A stretch of DNA of 64,000 bases. Source: Streptosporangium amethystogenes (GTDB lineage: Bacteria; Actinomycetota; Actinomycetes; Streptosporangiales; Streptosporangiaceae). The first letter of the stretch is position 1, and each line of letters begins with the position of its first letter. The notes beneath the pieces were generated by a model. It did no database searches, was not told the DNA's origin, and worked only from the letters and a program-made list of their open reading frames with translations. This document shows, piece by piece, positions 26,370 through 34,436 of this stretch. Location: positions 62,001-126,000 of the forward strand of contig NZ_JOEQ01000004.1 of assembly GCF_000721075.1 (NCBI RefSeq). The letters are read 5' to 3'. The position numbers and the translations under genes are program-made.

Positions 26370-27154
26370 CACGGCACAACCCGCTCGACAACAGACTGCT
26401 CTGCGGCGCCCTCGGCGTCGCAGGGCTGTTCTGCGTCATGGAGGTCGCGGGCCGGACCGGGTTGATCGATCCGCTCGTTTTCCCACTGGCCTCCACGGTG
26501 CTGGGTCGAGCAGCCGCACTCGTGACCGACGGCGAGTTCCTCTCCGACGTCGCCTCGACCCTCGGGGCCTGGGCTCTTGGACTGCTGTTCACGGTCGCGC
26601 TCGCCGTACCCGCCGGGTTCCTGCTCGGCAGCCTGCCCCGGGTGGAGAGCGCGCTCCGGCCGATCCTTGAGTTCCTGCGCCCGATTCCGTCGATCGCGTT
26701 GATCCCGCTGGCGCTCGCCGTGTTCTCCGACAGGTTCGACATGAAGGTCCTCCTGATCGTCTACGCGGCGACCTGGCCCGTCTTGATCAACACGATGTAC
26801 GGCCTCAAGGACGTCGACCCGCTCGCCAAGGAGACGCTCCGCAGCTTCGGGTTCGGGAAGTCGGCCGTGCTGTGGCGCGTCTCCCTGCCGAGCACGGCGC
26901 CCTTCATCGCCACCGGTGTCCGGCTGGCGTCGGCGATCGCGCTCATCGTGGGAATCAGTGCGGAACTGCTCGGTGGCGGCGCCCAGGGCATCGGCAGTTA
27001 CGTCCTGGAGAGCGGCGGCAACGCGGACGCGGTGGAGTACATCATCGCCGCCGCCATCTGGGCCGGGGTCATCGGCATGGTCACCAACGGCCTGTTCGTG
27101 CTCGCGGAACGGCGGATCTTCCGCTGGCACACCGCCCGTACGGAGGTGGTCTGA
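26366..27154 (+). CDS. ABC importer permease 1 (SsuC/ThiX-like)
   Basis: The 262-residue membrane protein has six hydrophobic segments and the EAA loop, visible as EFLRPIPSIALIPLALAVF and ETLRSFGFGKSAVLWRVSLP. It starts with GTG overlapping the stop of the binding-protein gene (GTGA). The importer has two distinct permease genes, so the channel is probably a heterodimer; SsuC-type systems usually use one. Confidence 0.92.
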   Translation: MTRHNPLDNRLLCGALGVAGLFCVMEVAGRTGLIDPLVFPLASTVLGRAAALVTDGEFLSDVASTLGAWALGLLFTVALAVPAGFLLGSLPRVESALRPILEFLRPIPSIALIPLALAVFSDRFDMKVLLIVYAATWPVLINTMYGLKDVDPLAKETLRSFGFGKSAVLWRVSLPSTAPFIATGVRLASAIALIVGISAELLGGGAQGIGSYVLESGGNADAVEYIIAAAIWAGVIGMVTNGLFVLAERRIFRWHTARTEVV

Positions 27155-27945
27155 TGAACGGCCTGCTGCGCGGCGCGGTCCGGCTGTGGCCGGTGCCCGT
27201 CGTGCTGTTGCTGTGGGAGCTGCTCACCCGCGGCATCGAGATGCTGAGCTTCCCGCCGCCGTCGCAGATCGCGACCAGCATGTACACGATGTGGCTGACC
27301 GGTCCCGCGGAGCGGCTCTGGCTGACCGACGCGGCGCTGACGAACATCCCGGTGAGCGTCGGCCGGCTGCTGTCCGGGTGGGTGCTGGCCGGGGTCGTCG
27401 GGATCGTCCTCGGGGTCGCCCTGGGCCGCTCCCCGCTGCTCTTTCGCTTCATCGACCCCCTGGTCCAGTTCGCCCGCGCCATCCCGCCGCCCATGCTGCT
27501 GGCGTTCTTCATGGCGTTGTTCTCCATCGGTCCCCGGATGCAGATCAGCTTCATCGCGTTCGGCATCGTCTGGCCGGTTCTGATCAACGCCTCCGAGGGG
27601 GCTCGGCAGGTCGACCGCCAGCACCTGGACACCGCCAGGGTCTTCGGGCTGTCGGGCGGTGAGCGGCTGTTCCGGATCATCCTGCCCTCGGCCATGCCGA
27701 AGATCTTCGCCGGACTCCGGGTCAGCCTGTCACTGGCGCTGATCCTCATGGTGCTCTCCGAACTGGTCGGCAGCACCGACGGGATCGGCTTCCAGCTTCT
27801 GGACGCCCAGAGGTCATACGACTTCTCCGGCGTGTGGGGAACCATCGTGGTGCTCGGCGTCCTGGGATACGTGTTCAACTCGGCGTTCCTGGCGGCCGAG
27901 CGACGTGTCCTGTCCTGGCACCGCTCCGCCAAGCAGACGACCTGA
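27154..27945 (+). CDS. ABC importer permease 2
   Basis: The 263-residue permease has its ATG overlapping the TGA of permease 1 (TGATG), which fixes the start. It shows FARAIPPPMLLAFFMALF and ARVFGLSGGERLFRIILPSAMP, the cytoplasmic coupling helix region. It is similar in layout to permease 1 but clearly diverged from it, so the pair is an old duplication. Confidence 0.92.
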   Translation: MNGLLRGAVRLWPVPVVLLLWELLTRGIEMLSFPPPSQIATSMYTMWLTGPAERLWLTDAALTNIPVSVGRLLSGWVLAGVVGIVLGVALGRSPLLFRFIDPLVQFARAIPPPMLLAFFMALFSIGPRMQISFIAFGIVWPVLINASEGARQVDRQHLDTARVFGLSGGERLFRIILPSAMPKIFAGLRVSLSLALILMVLSELVGSTDGIGFQLLDAQRSYDFSGVWGTIVVLGVLGYVFNSAFLAAERRVLSWHRSAKQTT

Positions 27946-27954
27946 GGACCTGCT

Positions 27955-28737
27955 GTGCTTGAGATCACGAATCTGTCCCACACCTACGGCAACGGGCCGA
28001 CCGCCCACAACGCGCTGGGGGGCATCGACCTGAAGGTCGCCCAGGGTGAACTGGTGTGCATCGTCGGCCCCTCCGGATGCGGCAAGTCCACACTGCTGCG
28101 TTCCATCGCGGGGCTGCTGCGGCCCAGCGGCGGCCAGGTCACGCTCAACGGCGCCCAGGTCGAGCAGACCCCCGACAACCTGGCCGTGGTCTTCCAGGAC
28201 TACAGCCGCTCCCTGTTCCCCTGGATGTCGGTGGTCGACAACGTCTCGCTCCCGCTGCGCCGTAAGGGAATGGACAAGCGGCAGCGCGGGCAGGCGGCGA
28301 TGGAGGCACTGGAGGAGGTCGGCCTGGACGGCGCCGCGGCCAAGTACCCGTGGCAACTTTCCGGGGGCATGCAGCAGCGGGTGTCCATCGCCCGAGCCCT
28401 GGCCTACCGCCCCGCCCTGTTGCTGATGGACGAGCCCTTCGGTTCCGTCGACGCCCAGACCCGTGAGGACCTGGAAGACCTGACCCTGCGGGTCCGCAAC
28501 CTGCACAACATGACCATCGTGCTGATCACCCACGACATCGACGAGAGCGTCTACGTCGGTGACCGCGTCGTGGTCCTGTCCAAGGCCCCTGCCGGAATCG
28601 TCGGTGACCTGCGCGTGGACCTCCCGGGACCGCGCGATCAGATCACCACCCGTGAGCACCCCGACTTCGTGCACCTGCGTGCCGAGGTCGGCCGCCTGGT
28701 GCGCGGCATGCGGAGCCCGTCGCCCTCGGCCTCCTGA
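27955..28737 (+). CDS. ABC importer ATP-binding protein
   Basis: The 260-residue ATPase has Walker A GPSGCGKSTLL, the Q-loop VFQDYSRSLFPWMSV, the signature QLSGGMQQRVSIARAL and Walker B LLLMDEPFGSVD, with the H-loop ITHDIDES. It starts with GTG at 27955, nine bases after the second permease. The family is the SsuB/TauB/ThiZ type, matching the binding protein. Confidence 0.94.
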   Translation: MLEITNLSHTYGNGPTAHNALGGIDLKVAQGELVCIVGPSGCGKSTLLRSIAGLLRPSGGQVTLNGAQVEQTPDNLAVVFQDYSRSLFPWMSVVDNVSLPLRRKGMDKRQRGQAAMEALEEVGLDGAAAKYPWQLSGGMQQRVSIARALAYRPALLLMDEPFGSVDAQTREDLEDLTLRVRNLHNMTIVLITHDIDESVYVGDRVVVLSKAPAGIVGDLRVDLPGPRDQITTREHPDFVHLRAEVGRLVRGMRSPSPSAS

Positions 28738-28808
28738 AGCCCTCTTCAAAACGCCTGCCGAAACGTGGTGGTCCCCTCAGGGCCGCACACCGCAGAGAGA
28801 GGATTTCC

Positions 28809-29813
28809 ATGAGCCACCCACAGGCACCGGTCTGGGACGCGATCGGCGGCGTCTCCCGTTTCGCCGCCCTGGCCACGATGGCGGAGCTGGGCTGCGCCGA
28901 CCACCTGAGAGACGGCGCCCTGAGCGTCGACGAGCTCGCACTGCGCTGCGGCGCCGACGCCTCCGCGCTCGGCAGGGTGCTCCGCCAGCTCGCCGCCATG
29001 GGCATGGTCGCGACCACGGCGCCCGGCACCTACGAGCTGACCGAGGCGGGTGCCACCCTCCGCGCCGACCTGCCCGGCTCGCTCCGCTCCGCCGTACGGA
29101 TGATCTCCGAGGAGGGCTTCTGGCACGGCATGGGCATGGTCCCGCAGACCGTGCGCACCGGCAGGTCGGGCTTCGTCGAACGGCACGGGCACCTCTACGG
29201 CTACCTGAAGGCCAACCCCGGGGCCGGCGCGCTGTTCAACGACTACATGGTGGTCAGGGCCCAGCCGTTCGCGGACGCCGTGGCCTCCCGCTACGACTTC
29301 TCCGGGGTCCGGACCCTGGTGGACGTGGCCGGCGGCAAGGGGCACATCCTGGCCGCCGTTCTGAAGACCCACTCAGATCTGGACGGGGTGCTGTTCGATC
29401 AGGAACCGGTGGTCAGCGCGGCCAGGGAGTTCTTCGCCGAGGCCGGTCTTGAAGGCCGGTGCAAATTCGTGGACGGCGACTTCTTCACCTCGGTGCCCGG
29501 CGGGGCGGACGCCTATCTGCTGAGCAGTGTGATCCACAACTGGTCCGACGAGGATTCGGTGCGGATTCTGCGCAACGTCAGGGAGGCCGTCTCCGACGAC
29601 GGCCGAGTGCTCCTGGTGGAGGCCGTGGTGCCGGACGACGACAGACCGCACATCAGTAAGGACATCGACATGCGAATGCTCGCCCTTTTCGGCGAGGGCA
29701 TGGAACGCAGCACCTCCGAGTACGCCGAACTCCTGGGCAAGTCCGGTTTCCGGCTCAACCGGCAGATGGAACTACCCGGTGGCGCCTCAATTGTTGAGGC
29801 CCTGCCTATTTAG
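28809..29813 (+). CDS. SAM-dependent O-methyltransferase (family 2)
   Basis: The 334-residue protein has an N-terminal winged-helix dimerisation region (LSVDELALRCGADASALGRVLRQL) and a SAM-binding core (TLVDVAGGKGHILAAVL, GVLFDQEPVV). The catalytic His segment SSVIHNWSDED is intact. Such enzymes methylate phenols or hydroxyls in natural products. It starts 71 bp after the ABC ATPase on the same strand, so it may share the operon, in which case it could act on or near the imported compound. That link is inference. Confidence 0.9.
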   Translation: MSHPQAPVWDAIGGVSRFAALATMAELGCADHLRDGALSVDELALRCGADASALGRVLRQLAAMGMVATTAPGTYELTEAGATLRADLPGSLRSAVRMISEEGFWHGMGMVPQTVRTGRSGFVERHGHLYGYLKANPGAGALFNDYMVVRAQPFADAVASRYDFSGVRTLVDVAGGKGHILAAVLKTHSDLDGVLFDQEPVVSAAREFFAEAGLEGRCKFVDGDFFTSVPGGADAYLLSSVIHNWSDEDSVRILRNVREAVSDDGRVLLVEAVVPDDDRPHISKDIDMRMLALFGEGMERSTSEYAELLGKSGFRLNRQMELPGGASIVEALPI

Positions 29814-29861
29814 CGGCCGATATAGGGCCGGCGTAAAGGCCGGCATCGGGCTCGCGAAACA

Positions 29862-29906
29862 GCGGCGGGGGGGGGCGGGGGGGGCAACGGCCCCGCCCCC
29901 GCCGGA
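29862..29906 (+). terminator. G-run hairpin after the methyltransferase gene
   Basis: GGC followed by G9-C-G8 (29864-29884) can pair in several registers with CCCCGCCCCCGCC at 29891-29903 across CAACGG. It is a likely terminator for the rightward operon, and the G-runs could also form a quadruplex. Such homopolymers are prone to sequencing and replication length errors. Confidence 0.5.
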
Positions 29907-30101
29907 ATATCACCGGCGGGCCGGCGTCCGATGTCGTTGTCAGGTAGGGGACACCCGGGTCCCGAGGACGGAGAACGAGTCGGCCGGCGAAGGCGTGGAG
30001 ATCGGGGATTCCGGAACCGGGGCGTCGTCCGGGAGGGCGAGCCCCGCCGACCCGCGGCGGGCGAGGGCGGCTTCGCGGGAGCTCTGTCAGGGGAAAAAGA
30101 A

Positions 30102-30135
30102 GCGGGTCTCGCCCCTTCTCAGGGGCGAGACCCGC
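30102..30135 (-). terminator. Rho-independent terminator of conservon 2
   Basis: GCGGGTCTCGCCCC at 30102-30115 pairs perfectly with 30122-30135 around a 6-nt loop. On the leftward transcript the stem is followed by TTCTTTTTCCCC. It sits 9 bp after the cvnD2 stop. This is one of the two clearest intrinsic terminators in the window. Confidence 0.92.
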
Positions 30136-30144
30136 GCCAGGAGA

Positions 30145-30522
30145 TCAGACCCTGAGGGTGAGGACGTGCTCGACCAAGGTGATCAAGGTCGATTTCACCG
30201 CGTCCCTGGACCGGGCGTCGGTCCGGACGACGGGGATGTGCGGGGAGATCGTCAGAGCCTCCCGCACCTCCTCCTCACCGTGGATGTGCGATCCGCCGAA
30301 CCCGTTGAGGGCCACGACGAACGGGAGTCCGGCCTCCTCGAAGTAGTCGATCGCCGGGAAGCTGTCGGCCAGCCTCCGGGTGTCGACGAGCACGATCGCA
30401 CCGATCGCGCCCTTCACGAGGTCGTCCCACGCGCCGACGAAGGTCGTCTTGCCGACACCGAACCCGCCGGCGACGACGATCTTCGTCGACGTCATCCCGG
30501 CGTCAGAGCCTGCGAAGCCCAC
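30145..30522 (-). CDS. CvnD2: conservon small GTPase lacking both switch regions
   Basis: The 125-residue protein starts with GTG inside the end of cvnC2, at the same place as in cvnD1 and cvnD4. It keeps the P-loop VAGGFGVGKTTFVGA, followed directly by WDDLVKGAIGAIVLVDTRRL. Sixty-three residues found in CvnD4 are missing in frame, removing switch I and switch II. A loop that reads NGWDG in CvnD1 reads NGFGG here, so an Asp is also lost. Its C-terminal half ends in LITLVEHVLTLRV, as in the full-length protein. It is probably unable to switch, but the frame is preserved. Confidence 0.83.
   Translation of the reverse strand: MGFAGSDAGMTSTKIVVAGGFGVGKTTFVGAWDDLVKGAIGAIVLVDTRRLADSFPAIDYFEEAGLPFVVALNGFGGSHIHGEEEVREALTISPHIPVVRTDARSRDAVKSTLITLVEHVLTLRV
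30331..30429. repeat. 99-bp block identical to 20576-20674 (cvnD2 copy)
   Basis: This is the partner of the block in cvnD1. Perfect identity over 99 bp ends at the deletion junction (GTCGTCCCA). Outside the block the two genes differ at roughly one base in four or five by eye. Confidence 0.9.
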
Positions 30523-30904
30523 TGAGCACCCTTTCAAGCAAATTGAGATCCGGCTTACCCGCATCCAGTGACGGCTGATGGATCTGCACCAGGCCCTCGG
30601 CCGCCATGTCCGCGATCAGTACCCGGGTCACGCCAAGTGGCATGCGCAACAGGGCAGAGAGCTCGGCGACCGAGCGCACCTGCCGGGACAGCGAAATGAT
30701 CGCCTGATATTCCGTGGAAAGCGTGGCGGGATCCACTCCCGCCAACGTCGCCGAGGAGACCAGTGCCTCAAGAGCTAGCTGCATCCGGGGGGCGGTCCTG
30801 CCCCCGGTCACAGCGTACGGGCGAATCAACCGGTCTCGCCCGCTCTTGGCCTGAGACGTGTTCTGGGGTTCCTCCCCCGGCCCACGCCAACCTGGTGCGT
30901 CCAT
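30503..30904 (-). CDS. CvnC2: DUF742 protein of conservon 2
   Basis: The 133-residue DUF742 protein contains LIRPYAVTGGRTAPRMQLALEALV, VRSVAELSALLRMPLGVTRVLIADM and the ending LLERVLSGLRRL. The last is identical to CvnC1 and CvnC4. Its N-terminal arm is shorter than in CvnC1. It overlaps cvnD2 by 20 bases and follows cvnB2 by 9. Confidence 0.92.
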   Translation of the reverse strand: MDAPGWRGPGEEPQNTSQAKSGRDRLIRPYAVTGGRTAPRMQLALEALVSSATLAGVDPATLSTEYQAIISLSRQVRSVAELSALLRMPLGVTRVLIADMAAEGLVQIHQPSLDAGKPDLNLLERVLSGLRRL

Positions 30905-30913
30905 ATCACCCCC

Positions 30914-31336
30914 CTATCGCTGAACCGACTGCAGTTCGGCCCGTAGCGCAGGCGTAAGCGCCTGCCCGGCACGCTCTGCGAGCAGTGTCATCTGGTAGGC
31001 CACCAGGCCCATGTCACAGTCCGGCGAGGCCAGTACGGCCAGCGCGGAACCATCGCTGATCGACATGGTCAGCAGGAGGCCCCGCTGCATCTCGATCACT
31101 GTCTGTGCCACCGGACCACCTTCGAAGACTCGTGAGGCACCCTGGGTGAGGCTGATCAGACCGGCCGTGATCGCGGCGAGTTGGTCCGCCCGGTCCTTGG
31201 GAAACCCCTGGGAGTAGGCCAGCGGGAGCCCATCCGCGGAGACGATCACCGCGTGCGCCACTCCGGGCATCTCCTTGACGAACTCGGTGATCAGCCAGTT
31301 GAAGCCGCGGGCGGCCTGGCTGAGTTGGTTGTTCAC
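30914..31336 (-). CDS. CvnB2: Roadblock/LC7 protein of conservon 2
   Basis: The 140-residue Roadblock/LC7 domain protein closely resembles CvnB1 (GLISLTQGASRVFEGG and DCDMGLVAYQMTLL are shared). It starts with GTG overlapping the cvnA2 stop as GTGA, which fixes the start and shows translational coupling to the kinase. Confidence 0.93.
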   Translation of the reverse strand: MNNQLSQAARGFNWLITEFVKEMPGVAHAVIVSADGLPLAYSQGFPKDRADQLAAITAGLISLTQGASRVFEGGPVAQTVIEMQRGLLLTMSISDGSALAVLASPDCDMGLVAYQMTLLAERAGQALTPALRAELQSVQR

Positions 31337-34311
31337 TGCTGGTTCTCTCCCTCGACGGCCTTGGCGCGCTCGCTCATCTCAGCGCGTCCCTGCCGTACGC
31401 CTTGCTGGAAACTGGACAGGCGGCTGCGTACCCGATCCGCCGATATCGGCGGCATCGGGGGGGCCGGCGTAGCCGGTGCCGCCGAGGCGGCTCCGGGAAC
31501 GAGGTTCGCCTTGGGCACCCGCTTGGGAAGGCCCGATCCGGTCACGCCGCCCTCCACCGGCTTCTTGGCGACCTCCGCGGCCGCCCAGCCCTGATCTGAC
31601 GGGGTGCTCCACGGTTGCCTGTCGGCCGCGGGCGCAGCCGGCCTGGGCGGCTGCGCCTGCTGCTGCTGCGGCGGCTGCCCCGGCTGCTGCTGAGGCTGCG
31701 GCGTGGAGTGCGAGAGCTGCGGGAAGTTCTGGGTCTCCAGTCCCTGCGGGCCTCGCCTGACCCGCGGCTCCAGCAGCCGGGGCCTGGCCTCGGCGACGGG
31801 CTCGGGATCGGGCTCCGCCTCCTGCTCCGGCTCGGGTGCGCCAGAGGTGCTGCTGCGGAACCAGTCGGACCCCACCGCTGCGAAGATCGGCAGGAACTCC
31901 TCCGGCTCCGGTTCCGTCGGCGAGACCTCGACCGCGGGAAGGGCCTGGGTGTTCTCCACCGGCTCCAGCCGCTGCGGTGTCCACAGATCGGACGAGGAGG
32001 TCTCGGGCCAGGCCGAGGGGAACGACGGCGCCGGGGTCGACGCCAGCGGCGACGACCACAGGTCCTCCACCGCGGAGGCGGGCACCACCGGCCCCGACCA
32101 GAGATCTCCGGACATCGGTGCCGGCACCTGGGGAGGCGCCTGAGACGGCATCTGAGGCGGCGTCTGGGCGGGCTGCCCGAAGCCGGCCGGCGATCGGCCA
32201 CCGCGCCCGGCACCGGTCCCGAACGGGTCCGCGTTCGGAGCGGAGCCGAACGGGTCGGGGTTCACCGAGGGGAACGAGTTCGCGGGACCGCCGAAGGAAC
32301 CGGACGGCATGCCGCCCTGTCCGGCCATCGCCATCTCGGGCATCCCCGCGCCCTGGGCCACCACCTGCACCGGCAGGAGTACGACGGCGCTCAGGCCGCC
32401 GGTCTCCGGGCGCCTGAGCTGGACCCTGATCCCGTGGCGCATGGCAAGGCGGCCGACCACGAACAGGCCCATCCGGCGGGAGACCGACAGGTCCACCGCG
32501 GGAGGCTCGGCCAGCCGGCGGTTGGCCTCGGCCAGTTCCTCGTCGCTCATGCCGATGCCCGCGTCGGTGACCGCCAGGATGACGGCGCCCATCTCGTTGC
32601 CGTTGCTGGTCACCGTGATCTTGGTGTCCTGCGGCGAGAAGAAGATCGCGTTCTCGACGAGCTCCGCGACCAGGTGGACGATGTCGTTGACGGCCTGGCC
32701 GATGATCGAGATGCCCGACTCGACCCGGAGGTTCACCCGCTCGTAGTTCTCGACCTCCGACAGCGAGGCGCGGACGACGTCGCTGAGCGGAACCGGCTCA
32801 CTCCACCGGCGGCTCTGCTCCTGACCGGCGAGGACCAGGAGGTTCTCGGAGTTCCGGCGCATGCGGGTGGCCAGGTGGTCCAGCTTGAAGAGGCTGCCGA
32901 GGCGGCTCTCGTCCTGCTCACCCTGCTCCAGGTCGTCGATGAGGTCGATCTGGCGTTCCACCAGCGACTGGGTGCGCCGGGAGAGGTTGACGAACATCGC
33001 GTTGATGTTGCTTCGCAGCCGGGCCTCGTCACCCGCCAGCCTGATGGCCTCGCGGTGGACCTCGTCGAATGCCCTGGCCACTTCCCCGATCTCGTCGCGG
33101 GAGAGCACCCCGATGGAGGGCACCTCGATGTTCGGAGCGTGGTCTCCGGACTCCCGCAGCACCCGGACGGTCTCGGGCAGCCGGGTGTCGGCCACCTCAA
33201 GCGCCTCGCTGCGCAGCTTGCGCAGCGGCCGGACGAGCGTGCCGGCCACCCAGGCGGTGATGAGCAGGATCAGGACCAGCAGGATCAGGATCGAGACACC
33301 GGAGATCGCGGCGCTGCGCTGTTCCGCACTCTCCATCTCCTGGCTGCGGGCGACCACCGCGGCCGACAGGCCGCGCTCGACGGTCCGCATGTCGTCCACG
33401 ATCGCGGAGGAGGCCGCGTACCAGGTGTCGGCGCTCCTGAGCCAGCCACCGCCGATCCGCTCCAGCGGCTTGTTCTCCCGCATGAGGGACATGACGAGAG
33501 CCCGCATGGAGTCGGCCTGGTCGATCTTTGGACCGTTGACCACGTCACGGAAGCGCTTGATGTCGGCGGCCGAGGCGGTCGCCCGGAAGGCGTTCTCCTC
33601 GCTCTGCTGGCTCCGGTACGCGCCCAGTAGGTCGGCGGGGTCGTCGAAGTCGAACTTGCCGTCCAGGAAGCTGACCAGGAGGGTGCCCCGCTGCCTGGCG
33701 ACCTGCTCCTTGGCCCGGGTCAGTGCGCCCAGCGCGAGCGCGTCACCGATAAGGCGCTCGTCGCCGCCGCTGCGGCCCAGGTCGTCGTGGAGGGTGATGA
33801 AGTCGGAGATCATCCGCGAGTACATGCCGAGGGCCGCCCGGGGCAGCACGCTGCCGTCGGTCATCAGCCTGCGCAGGCCGGGAAGACCGTCGAGCCAGCG
33901 GCGGATCTGGGCGACCTCGGTACGGACACGGGCCGCCTGCGACTCGTCGAGGGCCTCCATGGCGGTCAGCGTTTGCTTGCTGCTCCGGTCGACCACCCCA
34001 CGCTGTTCCCTGACCTTGGTGAGCCGGGAGCGCGTGGCGCCGGCGGCGTACCAGGCGGTGAGGTCGCGCTCTTCGGCCATCTCGTGGGCGAGGGTGCCGA
34101 GCGACTCGACCAGTGAGGCGACCTCGGTCATCCGGCGGTATTCGCCGGCCGTGGCGAGGGCGGTGGTCAGCTGAAGTCCGGTGAGCAGGACGGCCGCGGC
34201 GGTCGGGAGCAGGATCAGCGCGACCAGACGGGGACGCACGCGCCAGTTCGCCGGCAGGAGTCGACTGCCCACCCCTGACGCGCGGTGGCTCCGGCGGTCT
34301 TGTGTCATCAC
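31333..34311 (-). CDS. CvnA2: NIT-HAMP sensor kinase-like protein of conservon 2
   Basis: The 992-residue protein has a membrane helix at about 25-47, a NIT-type extracytoplasmic domain, a second helix near 337-360, HAMP and an H-box-like LDHLATRMRRNSENL. A HATPase domain with HLVAELVENAIFFSP and DAGIGM follows. The roughly 330-residue tail is rich in Pro, Gln and Ser (a Gln/Pro run near residue 880) and keeps FLPIFAAVGSDWF, LPKRVPKANLVPG and RSRLSSFQQGVRQGR. The GTG at 34311 is directly followed by ATG; AGGCCA lies just upstream. A 16-codon Cys-containing ORF ends five bases before it. Confidence 0.92.
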   Translation of the reverse strand: MMTQDRRSHRASGVGSRLLPANWRVRPRLVALILLPTAAAVLLTGLQLTTALATAGEYRRMTEVASLVESLGTLAHEMAEERDLTAWYAAGATRSRLTKVREQRGVVDRSSKQTLTAMEALDESQAARVRTEVAQIRRWLDGLPGLRRLMTDGSVLPRAALGMYSRMISDFITLHDDLGRSGGDERLIGDALALGALTRAKEQVARQRGTLLVSFLDGKFDFDDPADLLGAYRSQQSEENAFRATASAADIKRFRDVVNGPKIDQADSMRALVMSLMRENKPLERIGGGWLRSADTWYAASSAIVDDMRTVERGLSAAVVARSQEMESAEQRSAAISGVSILILLVLILLITAWVAGTLVRPLRKLRSEALEVADTRLPETVRVLRESGDHAPNIEVPSIGVLSRDEIGEVARAFDEVHREAIRLAGDEARLRSNINAMFVNLSRRTQSLVERQIDLIDDLEQGEQDESRLGSLFKLDHLATRMRRNSENLLVLAGQEQSRRWSEPVPLSDVVRASLSEVENYERVNLRVESGISIIGQAVNDIVHLVAELVENAIFFSPQDTKITVTSNGNEMGAVILAVTDAGIGMSDEELAEANRRLAEPPAVDLSVSRRMGLFVVGRLAMRHGIRVQLRRPETGGLSAVVLLPVQVVAQGAGMPEMAMAGQGGMPSGSFGGPANSFPSVNPDPFGSAPNADPFGTGAGRGGRSPAGFGQPAQTPPQMPSQAPPQVPAPMSGDLWSGPVVPASAVEDLWSSPLASTPAPSFPSAWPETSSSDLWTPQRLEPVENTQALPAVEVSPTEPEPEEFLPIFAAVGSDWFRSSTSGAPEPEQEAEPDPEPVAEARPRLLEPRVRRGPQGLETQNFPQLSHSTPQPQQQPGQPPQQQQAQPPRPAAPAADRQPWSTPSDQGWAAAEVAKKPVEGGVTGSGLPKRVPKANLVPGAASAAPATPAPPMPPISADRVRSRLSSFQQGVRQGRAEMSERAKAVEGENQQ

Positions 34312-34315
34312 TGGC

Positions 34316-34366
34316 CTACGTAACCCCTCGCCGGATTTGGAAGCGGCGAAAGCAATTTGAGCACAT
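34316..34366 (-). CDS. Candidate MCSNC leader peptide of cvnA2
   Basis: The 16-codon ORF MCSNCFRRFQIRRGVT ends at a TAG whose last two bases form part of the AGG upstream of the cvnA2 GTG. The first 15 bases differ from the cvnA3 leader at a single silent position (TCA or TCG for Ser). AAAGG abuts the ATG, too close for normal ribosome binding, so leaderless translation is possible. The shared MCSNC start is the reason for calling it. Confidence 0.5.
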   Translation of the reverse strand: MCSNCFRRFQIRRGVT

Positions 34367-34436
34367 CCTTTATGTCACTTCGAATGGAGTAAATGCCGAT
34401 AAATCACCGCAAAAAGGACATACGGCCACAAAGCTT

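Larger units (their letters stand above)
29814..30144. other. Gene-free stretch between convergent methyltransferase and cvnD2
   Basis: These 331 bp hold no convincing gene. They contain a run of nine G, a C and eight G at 29867-29884 within a large GC hairpin. At the right side is a classical terminator for conservon 2. Confidence 0.7.
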
